Source of the DNA: Aurantiochytrium sp. KH105
Taxonomy: Eukaryota > Sar > Bigyra > Thraustochytrida > Thraustochytriidae
Direction: 5' to 3'
DNA length: 64,000 bases
Assembly (NCBI GenBank): GCA_003116975.1
Contig: BGKB01000192.1
Coordinates: 1-64,000 of the forward strand
Positions 1 through 9,745 of the stretch are shown here, piece after piece (the stretch's first letter is position 1; each line of letters begins with the position of its first letter). Under the pieces are notes generated by a model that saw only the letters and a program-made list of their open reading frames with translations, was not told where the DNA came from and ran no database searches. The position numbers and the translations under genes were made by a program.

Positions 1-2059
1 CAGTGTTGGAGTGGTGTCGGGCGTCCGGCGCAACTCTGATATGATGTTGGAGTGAGTATCAAGCTTTTTAGGATACGTAGAGCGGTGGTGTGTGAATTTA
101 TGTTCGCCTGAGGCCTTGTTAGAGTAGAGTAGCTTTGCCGAACCTTTTTCCGCAACGTAATCTTCCGCGATGCCACTTGCCGCGTTTCAACTTGCTACTC
201 AGAAAGTTGCTGCAATTCAGTCATTTCATGCGGCTGAAAATGTCCTCCAAGCCACTCGCAGCTTCGGATTAAAATAAATTCTGTTGGGTTTTCATTTCAC
301 GCTTTCAGGCTCCAAGTATTCACTTCTATCATATCTCACGTCTTCCTTCATTTGCTGCCAGCGCGTGTGTGCGATAAGTAAGGCGAAAGCTCGCTTGTGC
401 ACCGCGCGCCACGCGTAGAGAGTTTGGCTGTGGGGACGCCTATGAGCTCCCTCGCGCGCCGCCAACTAACCGTCGGTGGCTCATAAGCGATTCCAGGTGA
501 GTCATGATTTCACGTTTCTGCACAGCACCCCAGCAGAGAAAGAAAGCCAAGTTCGGCTCGCGAGTGCAGCGAAAAGTACTAGTTTTCCGAACTTAGCCAG
601 CATACACACTCTGATAGGCCTTGAGGACACGCGCTTGCAATCGTGAAAAGATCGTTTGTGTGCTTCTGGCTCTTTCTTATTTGGAGATGTTTTCCTGCGA
701 ATAGCGATGTCATGATCTCTGAATGCATTGGCGCGATGAGACGGCCGTGTGCGAGCGCGTGCAAGCAAGGAAGTGAACTCGCCGTGCACAGGCGACTTGA
801 GCGCCTGCGACTCTGCGAAAACTCGTAAGTGACAAGGTTGACTGCGGATTTTAGCTCAGGTGTAAGGCGTATGATAAAAAAAAGGCAATGAGCAATCGCT
901 CCGGGATTGGTCACTTCAGTTTGTTTTCCACTAGGCCTATCTTGCGTCTGATCTTCATGAAAGTTGCGTGCTCTTCAATGATGGATATCGTAGCCCCCGA
1001 GCGAGGGCGACAAAATGATTCCAGGTGCTGCAAGCTGAGTGTGTCTTGACCAGCGAACCACGCGTGGAACTTTCAAAGGAGCACGATTTCGTCCTGCTCG
1101 TCAATCATCATGCAGAACAATATGTATCCAATGAGCAAGGCGACACGTGGTGAATAGAGTACCAGACCCTTCTCAACCTCACGCAAGATTCGAGGGTCAA
1201 TGTTCAAGCAAGACGCGTTGAATTCGGGTAGTATCCGGAAACGCGGAAAGCTTGTCGTGGTGAGTCGACCCTTCAATTCTGTGCCCGCAATCCTGTCGCG
1301 AGTTTTATTCATGGTTGACATGGTCACTGGCGCGTTGACGACAGGGGTTTGCGCTTGTATGGTCGTACGTTGTCTCGCTTGGACGCTGATTATAGCGTGA
1401 ATCGAATCGAATCAGCGACGAAGATCTGGTTTCGTTGCTTGTTCTCCCATCTCGTTCAAAACGAGCATGCCGGGCGCAAAGAAAGTATACTATGTTGTGA
1501 CCATTTAGGAGACCGAAAGCCTCTGGTATTGAATGGAGATCTTGCAACGAACAACGGAGATCTTGCAAGGAGCACCGAACAACACACGATGCGACCTGGA
1601 TTATTTCTTTTGAGCAGCATCGCGAGATATTAGCAATAAATAAGCGGGTCTGCTTGCGCTCATAATCGCTTGTAATCGTTTGCTCTTATACCAGGCACCA
1701 ATTTCTTCCCGCGAATCAACAAAGGAGCAACTCATTTCCGTATTCATGCTGCCAATTCTAGGTCTTGGTGAGAGAGACGCCAGATTCATTCTAGCAGGGG
1801 CTCAAGTCTCTCAGAGATCTTACTAACGTGCCGTGACACGCGTACAATGGCGACTGGAAATGCCGAAGCATGAGGCAGGCTGGGCTTGCAGCCAAGCACG
1901 ACGCATACAAGCTGGATCGCTTCAAGGAAAGACGGAGCCGTTTGCTCGTTCTGATTCGTTGACAAGCAATCAGAAATTTATCATCTAAGTGGAATGAATG
2001 TATGCTGCACGCAAGCACTTAGCAGATCGGGATCGCTTTTGTACGGCGAAATCACTTAC
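1..2059. other. gene-poor left end, no confident gene
   Basis: No open frame here has recognisable protein features; the longest are under 115 codons and overlap one another. Base composition is visibly less GC-rich than the gene block that follows. Donor-like strings occur on the plus strand near 493 (GGTGAGT) and 826 (CGTAAGTG), so exons of an unrecognised spliced gene cannot be excluded. A CTAGGCCTA motif lies at 931-939. Confidence 0.5.
931..939. promoter_or_regulatory. CTAGGCCTR motif
   Basis: CTAGGCCTA in the gene-poor left end; one of at least six loci of this motif in the window. Confidence 0.25.
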
Positions 2060-2254
2060 TTCGCCGCCGGAAGGCCATGGGGAAAGCCAGAACACTCTTC
2101 GTTGCCTCCAACCGGGCATAGGTGGCTGGACGCACGGGCCAGCGCTCGCGCCTCTTCCTCTTCGCGCTCCAGTTCAGCCCGGATCTTGGCTTCGGTGAGA
2201 GTCCGTGCATGCATGATTTTAGACGGTGCCATCAGACACTCACTCGGGTATTGT
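2060..2254 (-). CDS. possible internal exon of an unrecognised spliced gene
   Basis: Read on the minus strand, this stretch is open and has a credible protein texture, including a charged helix (TEAKIRAELEREEEEARALA). It is bounded by splice-like signals. At its 3' side is GCGAA|GTAAGT, with the donor at 2059. At its 5' side is a possible 43-nt intron (2255-2297) that starts GTAAGA, holds a branch-point-like CTAAT and ends GGCAG. The upstream flank joins in frame as far as about 2346. No ATG-to-stop gene could be assembled and the family is not recognised, so this may be a gene fragment or chance. Confidence 0.3.
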
Positions 2255-2346
2255 CTGCCGGAATTATTAGCCGCCAATCATACGTGTCATTTCTTACCTC
2301 GGCGTGTATCGGAGAGCTGGGCTCACTAGTATACCTTTTCATCCGT

Positions 2347-3089
2347 GCAGATGTCTTGTTTGGGAAACACCTATTTGTGCCAACCTTCAACCCTTCAACG
2401 TCTCAAGCTTCTAGCTAGCTAGCTTAATCGTCCGCAGCAGTAGGCACGGCTAGACATGACCAAGCATTGCGTCTCGAAACAGCAGCGCGGAAACCTAAGC
2501 CAGCCTTGATGAGAGATCAGAGTCAGAGGAAGCAGACGTGCGTCTGGGGCAGACGCATCCTTGGTTATTCCATCCTGCCGCTCCGTACGGCGAAGGACAG
2601 GCAGCGAGATGGCGCCATTTTCCGAAGATGCACTCAGTGCAGCAAGGGGAAGCACATGATCGAGACTGACTTCTTCACGATTAGGGCTCTCCGACTTCAC
2701 AGTCAATGAAGGCAAACTTAACTTCACTGCTGGCAGCCCGTCCAGGCTGCCTGGCACGGATTACCATACTCCCTTCTCTTCTACATAGCTCTCGCCTGCC
2801 CTCTCTTGCGAAGGTTCGCCTCGCGTTGAGAGACGGGTGTGAGTGTAAATGTACCGGCACATGCATTCCTGCCTGGCCGTGCAATGCATAGCCGTGCATT
2901 GCAGTACATTCCAAGTTGCCCGCCGTGACTGTGTGTGATAGATGATCCCGTCGCGAGGGCTCGGCTCAACGCGACCTCCCTATTGGCGCAGCTATCGATC
3001 ACTCTCTCTCTCTCAATCTCTCAAAAGGAAGCACCAGCCCCGCGGCCCCAACTCCGTGTCCGCGGCTCCGCATTGCATCGCATCCATCC
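2347..3089. other. spacer, nothing recognised
   Basis: This holds only short overlapping open frames with no recognisable domains. A CT-rich run lies near 3001-3022. The TIR element begins at 3090. Confidence 0.4.
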
Positions 3090-3109
3090 GCGCATATCCC
3101 GATAATTTG
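3090..3109 (+). repeat. left terminal inverted repeat
   Basis: This 20-bp end pairs with 4183-4202 with two mismatches. The similarity continues weakly inward through the CAATTGTYTGARTTAAG-like stretch. Confidence 0.75.
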
Positions 3110-3172
3110 TAAGTCAAACAATTGTTTGAATTAAGCTATAAATTTTAACAGGTTAAAAGGAGATTGAGTGCT

Positions 3173-3196
3173 TAAGTCAAACAATTGTTTGACTTA
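3173..3196. repeat. 24-bp perfect palindrome
   Basis: A perfect inverted repeat centred on CAATTG between 3184 and 3185. The inner 16 bp recur at 3114-3129. Probably a subterminal binding site of the transposon. Confidence 0.7.
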
Positions 3197-3757
3197 GGTC
3201 ACCCTTTTCTTGTGTCTGTCTCTCGTGCTGCAGACGTCGGTCCACCTTAAGACCTGGTTTACTGGGTCCCCTGACACGCAGGCATTACGCTTGCAACGTC
3301 CCTCCAAGTAAGGTGGTTTGAAGCTCGTGAATTTCGGTGATTCGTGATCTTCAGTGATGGCACCTAACCACCAAACCGGCACGCGGAGGCAAAGAGCGAA
3401 CGTTGTTGCAGTGCACGTGAGAAGGGTGGGTCACAGAGGTCGCGCATGGTGAGGTCCCTATGTCTGATGCCTCAAGTCATCAGCCTGGCCACCAGCCTGG
3501 CCACGACGTGAGCAGTACGACCGAGAGGCAACCTGATCATCGTCCCGAGACACGTTGAGCCAGGTCTCACGTTAGCGCGCAAGCACAACTTTGGGGGCGC
3601 GAGTTAAACAGTGCAGTGCATGCCACAAGTTTGGCCACCTACGGGTTACGAGTAGGGACTGCGATTTTTATTAGCATAGGTCTCGAAACGCAAGCTCGTC
3701 GCATGGTACCTTGCAAGATCCTGGTCGCTCGGCGCTGCAAAACAGCTTTCAGAGTAG

Positions 3758-4012
3758 CTCAAGTGCAACAGCCAGGAGCACTTCGNGAGCAACATTCAGA
3801 ATCATGAGAGTACCAAGACAGCTCCAAATTGTGTTGTCTGTGGCAAAGGAGCCCGGACCCGTTGTACCTTTTGTAATGTCGTTCTGCATCGTCAGCTCCG
3901 CCATTCTGTCAATCAGGCTGTATCATGCTGGGACCAGTGGCACAGGAATCAATTCGTGAAGCGTAGAGATTATCAAAAGAAGGGTGGCCCAAGAAGCAAC
4001 TCATCAGACTAA
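3758..4012 (+). pseudogene. transposase C-terminal zinc-finger remnant
   Basis: This open stretch follows an in-frame stop at 3755 and ends at TAA 4010-4012. It encodes about 84 residues with the pattern CVVCGKGARTRCTFC and later CWDQWH, then a basic tail. The spacing C-x2-C, C-x2-C, C-x4-H is like the cysteine-rich tail of piggyBac-family transposases (family knowledge from memory). The catalytic DDE part is not visible inside the element, so this looks like a remnant carried by a non-autonomous copy. Confidence 0.45.
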
Positions 4013-4182
4013 AAAGAGTTTAAAATTCTTTTTAACCGAATTCCCTCCTTTTCCCTATATAAATAAATAAGACAATTGTCTAACTTAGCCTATTTTCCCA
4101 TTTTTTACCCCCCAAAAATATTTTCAATTGATAGGAAATTTGCCATATAATTCCTTAACTCAGACAATTGTCTAATTTTTAT

Positions 4183-4202
4183 CAAATCATCGGGATATAC
4201 GC
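4183..4202 (-). repeat. right terminal inverted repeat
   Basis: Reverse-complement partner of 3090-3109. TCC follows immediately, as TCC also precedes the left end. Confidence 0.75.
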
Positions 4203-4673
4203 TCCTTTGTTTCTGAAAAGAAGTCTTTCTCCCATCTTCTGCAGCTGCTGCTGGCGCCAGGCTCCGGCCCCAACTGCGGGCGGCCTCCTCATTTCCTATA
4301 CCTTCCGTGCATTCATGCAGAGAGTGAGAGTCTGAGACAAATAGAAAGTTTAGGTGAAAGAAAGTGTCTCAGGTATACCTCTCGCTCCCTGCTCTCGTCT
4401 GGTCCCCGTCACAGCGGCACGAGTCGGAGGAAGCAGCTCGCTAGCTCTAATTAAAGATAACGTCGGCACGCCTGCAAAATACGGCGAGCAAGGTCGAACG
4501 TGATGGAGAGAGCTGAGCATGTTTCGAGCTCATGTTGCGACAACAGCAGCAGTCAACACGAAGAGAAAATCAAACGACGGAGTCTCTTGTACAGATAAGC
4601 CTTTTGAAGGGATAAGTCTTCTACTGCACAGCAAGTCTTCTTGCTCTTTTCCAAGGGAAAGAGGGATTGTAAA
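4203..4673. other. upstream region of the cupredoxin-DUF305 gene
   Basis: No gene is seen. Coding starts at 4674. The upstream frame back to 4641 opens only at TTG, and the sequence before ATG 4674 (GTAAA) reads as 5' leader. Confidence 0.5.
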
Positions 4674-6035
4674 ATGTCGAAGATCATCGCGGCGCTGGTT
4701 GGGGTCTTGGCGTTGGCTGCAGGCACTCAAGCAGACTACGTCCTTGACGACCTCTGTCTGTCGAATGAGTGTACCGGGACAGGCTCCGAGAGGGTCTGCA
4801 TCTTCAGGTTTCAGCTCGACATCTTCGTCAGCGAGACCGGGTACTTTTTGGTCGAGGGATGCGAGGACAAGGGACACATGCCCACTCTTGGCATGGAGGC
4901 CAACGTCAAGTACATCTTTGACCAAAGCAATAAGACCACCTGGTTTCATCCGCTTGGTTTCGCCTATGCCCCGGACGGCGCTCTGAGCGGCAACGACGAG
5001 CTGGAAAAGGGCGTCGACCCTCCCGGCGGCACGACCTGCAACGAGACTCTTTCCTGCCAATACCCGCAGTACAAGCTCAACGGCGAGATTCTATGCGACG
5101 AGTACGATGAATTGACTGGTCTTTGCGCCGACGAAGAAGACTTTGGCCTCGACCAGTACGAAGGCGTTTGGTTCTCAGGTGGCCGTGACAACTGGATTGA
5201 TGCCGGTAACTTCACCATCGAGGTCAACATCACGGATGACGCCACCAAGGAAATCTTCGCCTTTTGCCACATCCACAAATATATGTCCTTTCGCATCAAG
5301 ATCCTCGACACGGAAACTCTGGCCATCCGGGCCCCGACCGACGAAATTGCCCTTGGATACGAGTACCATGAGGTCGAAGGTTTTGACGCTGGCTGTGGCA
5401 CCTTTAACGTCTCCCAGTACCAGGGCCACGAGCAGTGTGGCGACCACGTCTTTCACTGCAACGGCGACGCCAACACCTTCAATGAGTGCATGGCTGCGAT
5501 CAACTGCAAAATGATGACCGAGATGCGCACCTCTGGTAATTCTGATCCCACGGCGGAGTTCATGTACCAAATGATTCCTCATCATCAGAACGCTGTCAAC
5601 ATGGCCAAGATGCTCCTTCACTTCAACCCTGGCTCGCTCAAGTGCGGCACTTCGTACGACGGTCGCCGTCTCAGTGAGCTCGAGGGACCCGAACTTGCGT
5701 TGTACCAACTCGCTGCCACCAACGGCCGCCGTCTCGATGAATCCTTTTGTAATGACGACAACGATGAGGGTGGAACCCCCGCTGTCACGATGCTCTGGGA
5801 GATTGTTAATGGCCAGAATGCGCAAATCACCTTTATGCGCAGCTGGCTCGAAGACAACCTTGTCCCAGCCTACGACTGGTGTGAGGCCGAGGATGATAAC
5901 TCGACGCTCGTGGCCGTCCTTGCTGGATGCCTCGCGGCCGCGGTCGTTGCCCCTGTCGCCGGATACCTCGTGTACAGGTACAAGTTCCGCAAGCCGACTG
6001 CCACAGTGTCAGCCGTCAAGACCATCTCTCCCTAA
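4674..6035 (+). CDS. secreted/membrane cupredoxin-like and DUF305 protein
   Basis: This is a 453-residue protein. ATG 4674 is chosen because it opens a clear signal peptide (residues 1-20, ending TQA). A first half of about 200 residues has a cupredoxin-like layout: an early His (H92 in FHPLGF) and a late cluster C198-H199-I-H201-K-Y-M204, resembling type-1 copper ligands. The second half is DUF305-like, with MIPHHQNAVNMAKM at residues 300-313 and a later G-Q-x2-QI-x-FMRSWLE stretch. DUF305 proteins such as bacterial CopM are known to bind copper. One transmembrane helix near residues 415-440 is followed by a short basic tail, so most of the protein should lie outside the cytosol. N-glycosylation sites and many cysteines fit a secreted fold. 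Copper storage, sensing or delivery is my inference. The combination of the two domains is unusual. Confidence 0.8.
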   Translation: MSKIIAALVGVLALAAGTQADYVLDDLCLSNECTGTGSERVCIFRFQLDIFVSETGYFLVEGCEDKGHMPTLGMEANVKYIFDQSNKTTWFHPLGFAYAPDGALSGNDELEKGVDPPGGTTCNETLSCQYPQYKLNGEILCDEYDELTGLCADEEDFGLDQYEGVWFSGGRDNWIDAGNFTIEVNITDDATKEIFAFCHIHKYMSFRIKILDTETLAIRAPTDEIALGYEYHEVEGFDAGCGTFNVSQYQGHEQCGDHVFHCNGDANTFNECMAAINCKMMTEMRTSGNSDPTAEFMYQMIPHHQNAVNMAKMLLHFNPGSLKCGTSYDGRRLSELEGPELALYQLAATNGRRLDESFCNDDNDEGGTPAVTMLWEIVNGQNAQITFMRSWLEDNLVPAYDWCEAEDDNSTLVAVLAGCLAAAVVAPVAGYLVYRYKFRKPTATVSAVKTISP

Positions 6036-6739
6036 CCAGACGTTCTCACGTATGGCTTGGTCCAATCCGCTCGAGCGTGCTCACTCGAGCTGTGCGCGAC
6101 TTTGCTAATGTTAACGACGAACAAGAGAGGTACTTTTGCAATCAAAGGAATACATTTTATATCTCCATGGCTTTTGCTCCACCAATGCTTGCATTGTCAG
6201 CAGGAGATCCCTTTTGCAAATGATTCGCTACTGACGGCTTCGTTGTGAATGGAGCACAAAATGCTGGAGGCTGGTGCTCTTTTGGCGTCGACTGACGTTG
6301 CGCGGTGGGGATCTACGACGTTATCAAGGCGTATTGCAGCATTTGTTCCTCACTGTTCATACGAGGAGATAGAATGCTTAAGGCGAAGAAAGCAATTATA
6401 ATTGTGCTAAGAGGCGCAGATAGATGGAAATGCCGGACGCTGAGATGACTAACAGTAAAGTACGTGGTAGCGCTTACAGAAGGAGTGGTAAAAGGTTTTC
6501 ACGATTGCCTCCAGATCAACGAGTAGGTGTGTTGGCTGGTCCACATAACGTCACCGCGGCGGCTGTAAACTCGGTTCTTGCTCTCATGGTGATCCCGTTC
6601 CGTCTAGCGAGCTGTCTGCCCAAAGGCTAGATCGCAAGGAGCTCGTTCATTCCTTCGTTCCATTCGTTCATTGATTGGTTGGTTGGTTGGTTGATTGGTT
6701 GGTCGGATCGCTGGTTCATTCAATCTATCGCCTGTGAAT
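6036..6739. other. convergent 3' spacer
   Basis: This lies between the stop of the cupredoxin gene and the stop of the minus-strand SWIB gene. Frames here are short and featureless. A GGTT-type microsatellite (6671-6703) sits near the SWIB gene 3' end. Confidence 0.5.
6671..6703. repeat. (TTGG)n microsatellite
   Basis: Imperfect tandem GGTT units with GATT interruptions, just downstream of the SWIB gene. Confidence 0.7.
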
Positions 6740-7693
6740 TCACTCATCGTCCTTGATAAAGTGCGGCTGAATGAACTTATTCATGCTGAAGATGGTGACC
6801 TTTTCCTGTCCAAAAAGGTCGCGAAGGGTATCGTCGCAAATGATCTCACGCTTGTTGTCGGGATTTTGGAGTTCGTTCGCGCGGATATGTTCCCAAAGTT
6901 TTTTCGTAACAGCCGTGCGCGCTGCCGTCTCCTCATTCATAAATCTCTGCAAGGGCTCGCTGATTCGCAAAACCTTGCAGAAGCCACCGCCGCCCCCGCC
7001 CCCGCGACGCTTGCGCTTGACACCAGACTTGGTCTTCGGCTTGGAAGGTTTCGCCGTCTTGGGAAACGCCACTTCATCCTTGAGCTTCAGCTTGTAAGTA
7101 TCAAAGGTGCGCTTGCCTTCATTCCAGGCCTTTTGCGAAATGACATGGCAGGTGAGGAGTTTATTCATGTTGAACATGGTAACCTGGTCACGCTGGAAGA
7201 GCTCTCTGAGCGCATCGTCACATCTGATCTCTCGCTTGTCATTGGGATTCTGAAGATCATGTTCCCGAATGTACTCCCAGAGCTTCTTTACGATCTGTGG
7301 GCGGGTCTCTGTTTCCACGCCGAGAAATTTGGCCAGCGGCTTAGAGAGCACGACTTGCGTCCGAGCGAGGCCACCACGGCGAGATTTGCCTGTTCCAGCG
7401 GCATCTGGCGAGGAGGAACTCGAGGCTTCTGACTCCGAGGAGTCATCATTACCATTTCTTTCGTTTATAACAGCTTGTATCGCATTCTTGAAGGCCTTCT
7501 TATCCACAGGCTGCCCCAGGGCCTTGCTGACGGCGGCTCGCGCTACTTTCAATTTGATGTCGTTGATATCTTCGAGCCCATCGAGATATTCATGGATAGG
7601 TTGTTTGAGCGCTTCCTCGGACGTGATGGTCTCTACGCCCGCATCCGATTCATTGGCCGCGCCTGTGGCCCCTTGCGAAGCTTCAGCATCCAT
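6740..7693 (-). CDS. DEK_C plus tandem SWIB/MDM2 domain protein
   Basis: A 317-residue nuclear protein. Residues about 24-78 look like a DEK C-terminal helical domain. Two SWIB/MDM2 folds follow, at about 112-186 and 240-315; each carries the family signature (LWEYIREHDLQNP and LWEHIRANELQNP, then a C-D-D-x-L-R-x-LF motif). A serine/acidic linker (80-100) and a basic KRKRR plus polyglycine stretch (227-237) separate the modules. SWIB proteins are known subunits or partners of SWI/SNF and RNA polymerase complexes, so a chromatin or transcription role is expected. The open frame extends upstream to 8008, but that part is arginine-rich, low-complexity and opens without supporting homology. ATG 7693 starts the plausible protein. 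Confidence 0.88.
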   Translation of the reverse strand: MDAEASQGATGAANESDAGVETITSEEALKQPIHEYLDGLEDINDIKLKVARAAVSKALGQPVDKKAFKNAIQAVINERNGNDDSSESEASSSSSPDAAGTGKSRRGGLARTQVVLSKPLAKFLGVETETRPQIVKKLWEYIREHDLQNPNDKREIRCDDALRELFQRDQVTMFNMNKLLTCHVISQKAWNEGKRTFDTYKLKLKDEVAFPKTAKPSKPKTKSGVKRKRRGGGGGGGFCKVLRISEPLQRFMNEETAARTAVTKKLWEHIRANELQNPDNKREIICDDTLRDLFGQEKVTIFSMNKFIQPHFIKDDE

Positions 7694-8689
7694 GGCCGCG
7701 TTCCCGCGCCCGCAAAGCGACGCCGCTCGACCGCTTTCTGCGCGCGCTGTCCCGCCCGCTGCGCCGCCTGCTACGTTTTGTTGTGCTTTGCTGCTTCGCG
7801 TGGCGTTGCTTTGCTTTACTTTGCCTCTTCCCCTGCCGCTTTGTTGCTCCCTGCTTGACTCGCGCGCGCGAGCGCGAGCGCGCCGGAGCCCTCGCGCTGC
7901 ACGCGGCCACGCGCGGCTTCTTTGTCTGCTGCTCCGCGCAGATCGCCCGCCTCGCTGTTTCGCCTTTATCTCTCTCTCTCCGCTCGGGCTCCTCTCTCTC
8001 TCCCTCACTCTCTCTCACCCTCCCTTTACTAGGCCTGACTCCCCCTCCTCTCTCTGTGTATTTTGCAGATAGATCTTACGGAAAGCTTTGGCATCTACGA
8101 ATCGTCTGTGGAGCCATCCTCGACAGCCGCTCTGCTCTGACGCCAACAACATGCTCGGCGGGGAGAAAAGGAGCCAAGGTGCGCCAGCTTTAAATCTCGC
8201 CGGCGTTTGGACAACGCCACCGGCAAAAGTAGGCAGCAAAACTGCGAGAAAGCTCAAAAGATTGGATAAAATTAACCCTGTACTAGATGTAGAATCAAAA
8301 TCATGGGTGGGGTCAAAGCAGCAGCATGCGAGCAGCATGCGAGCCGTTCATCCCTTCCTCTCTCATTACACGCCACGGCACGGCACGAGGCGACACACGG
8401 TTCAATACGACTGTTCTTCGCGCCATGTGGCGATCAAGTCAAGCGCTTGCAGCACGAACGGCGCCTTGCATTGTCCGAGGTATTTCATCTACAGCAGCAT
8501 GAGCATGGATGCCAGTAAATACGTAAGTTATACATGAAGACCTGTCGTGGTACATGGCCTCTTTTTACCTACACTTCATCATGATATCCGTGCATCGTGA
8601 GCAAATTTTGTGTGTTTACACGGTCGCGGTCCATGTCCATCAATTTATCTGGCGACGAAAGGTGGGCAGATGGAAAGAGAGGAGGCATT
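7694..8689. other. spacer upstream of the SWIB gene
   Basis: The minus-strand SWIB promoter should lie here. CT-rich runs occur at 7971-8025 and a CTAGGCCTG motif at 8029-8037. A plus-strand frame from ATG 8150 codes for about 129 residues without recognisable features and is not called a gene. Confidence 0.5.
8029..8037. promoter_or_regulatory. CTAGGCCTR motif
   Basis: CTAGGCCTG, 336 nt upstream of the SWIB gene ATG (minus strand). Confidence 0.3.
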
Positions 8690-9325
8690 TCAGGACATGA
8701 AGAACGAAAAAACCCGCCGCGTGCAGCCTTGAAGCATATTACGCCCATACGGAATGTAGCTCGCCATGAGCCAGAGATAACTAGAAAACTGGACAATGAT
8801 TAGCACAAAGCAAAGGAGACCCATGTGCAGATATATGGCCGCCACAAAGGTGAGTACAAGCGTGGAAAGGTACAGAATGGCGGCCACGCGACGTGTCTCG
8901 TTGAAGAGAGTCTTGAAGAAGCGTGCAGGTCCCACGAAAAACATGCTCGAACCCATTGAAAGCACGTTTCCAATTGTGTACGGCAGCGCAAACTTCTCCG
9001 GTTTGAGCACGATCGAGGGAACAAAGAAACTCGAGGACAGACTCATTAACGTCCCGATTGCAAAGCAAAAGAGAAAGCCATATAGACGCGTCTCATAGCT
9101 CAGGTCTGCGCACATGGCCGTCACTTCTGCATCGACGTCCGTGGTTTCGGGCGTGACGCGCTCCGCGTCCTCGGCGCGAGAGAGGTTGAATGACGAGGGA
9201 AGCGACGAAAACACCGCCCAGCGACTGCTGCTCGTTCCGCTGCTCTCCCCGAGCTCGGGGTCCCCCTCCTCGACCAAGGTCGCGGCCTCGGCGCCATCGT
9301 CTCGTGAGCGCCCGAACAGCCACAT
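8690..9325 (-). CDS. SFT2-family vesicle transport membrane protein
   Basis: A 211-residue protein with a polar N-terminal tail of about 80 residues followed by four closely packed hydrophobic helices. This is the SFT2/GOT1 arrangement, with LSYETRLYGF before helix 1, FALPYTIGNVLSMGSSMFFVGP around helix 2 and a short basic end after helix 4. SFT2 proteins are known from retrograde traffic between endosomes and the Golgi. The codon at 9343 that opens the longer frame is GTG; the first ATG is 9325 (MWLFGRS) and is preferred. It shares no operon with its neighbours. Its stop lies in the spacer opposite the SWIB gene promoter. Confidence 0.88.
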   Translation of the reverse strand: MWLFGRSRDDGAEAATLVEEGDPELGESSGTSSSRWAVFSSLPSSFNLSRAEDAERVTPETTDVDAEVTAMCADLSYETRLYGFLFCFAIGTLMSLSSSFFVPSIVLKPEKFALPYTIGNVLSMGSSMFFVGPARFFKTLFNETRRVAAILYLSTLVLTFVAAIYLHMGLLCFVLIIVQFSSYLWLMASYIPYGRNMLQGCTRRVFSFFMS

Positions 9326-9745
9326 GGTCCTTGTCAAGCTCACGCTTGCTGACTATACCTACAAGTGAAGCAAGTCTGCTGTGCCACGAGTTCCGCGCGT
9401 CGGGCTGTTCGTAAGGTCACCTCCTCACGACGCACGCTCGCGTTGTTGATCTCGCTGATGAGATCGAGCGAGAATGAGACTGGGATTGTCTCTGGTTGAC
9501 GAAAAATGGTCGCGACCCGACGTCCAAATCAATCCGATTTTACAAACTACGTGCGACAACTGACAAGGCTCTTCCACGACTCGTAAAAGGTGTCCGGCAC
9601 AGGAGAAAGACAGGAAGGAAAATCATAAGAGAAACCACGTGTAAGAGGACAAGGCGAGGGTGAGTGGCGAATGAATACATAAAGAACAAAAACTTGCGAA
9701 ATTATCAAATCTAGGCCTGCCTACGTCGCCGATCTTGGAGATGCC
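9326..9745. other. spacer between SFT2-like and VQTD-repeat genes
   Basis: No gene is seen. It must contain the SFT2-like promoter and the 3' end of the next minus-strand gene. A CTAGGCCTG motif lies at 9711-9719, about 390 nt upstream of the SFT2-like ATG. Confidence 0.45.
9711..9719. promoter_or_regulatory. CTAGGCCTR motif
   Basis: CTAGGCCTG, 386 nt upstream of the SFT2-like ATG and just past the stop of the next gene. Confidence 0.3.

Larger units (their letters stand above)
3090..4202. mobile_element. decayed TIR DNA transposon, about 1.1 kb
   Basis: The ends are inverted copies of each other: 3090-3109 matches the reverse complement of 4183-4202 at 18 of 20 positions (core ATATCCCGAT). 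Just inside each end lie two palindromes centred on CAATTG (3114-3129 and 3173-3196 on the left; 4070-4081 and 4162-4173 on the right), as expected of subterminal transposase-binding sites. TCC flanks both outer ends (3087-3089, 4203-4205) and may be a 3-bp target duplication. The interior keeps two Cys/His-rich coding scraps: a knuckle-like C-x2-C-x4-H-x7-C at 3612-3662, and C-x2-C-x7-C-x2-C followed by C-x4-H at 3830-3943. The second resembles the C-terminal zinc finger of piggyBac-type transposases, but the ends are not piggyBac-like and no flanking TTAA is present. No complete transposase remains. Base 3786 is an N. Confidence 0.7.

Noticed and set aside
845-915. A-box-like TTAGCTCAGG considered as a tRNA
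   Set aside because: No matching B box (GTTCGA) or acceptor stem at the right distance.
8150-8537. Short plus-strand frame from ATG 8150
   Set aside because: About 129 residues without motif, in the SWIB promoter region. Not enough to call a gene.
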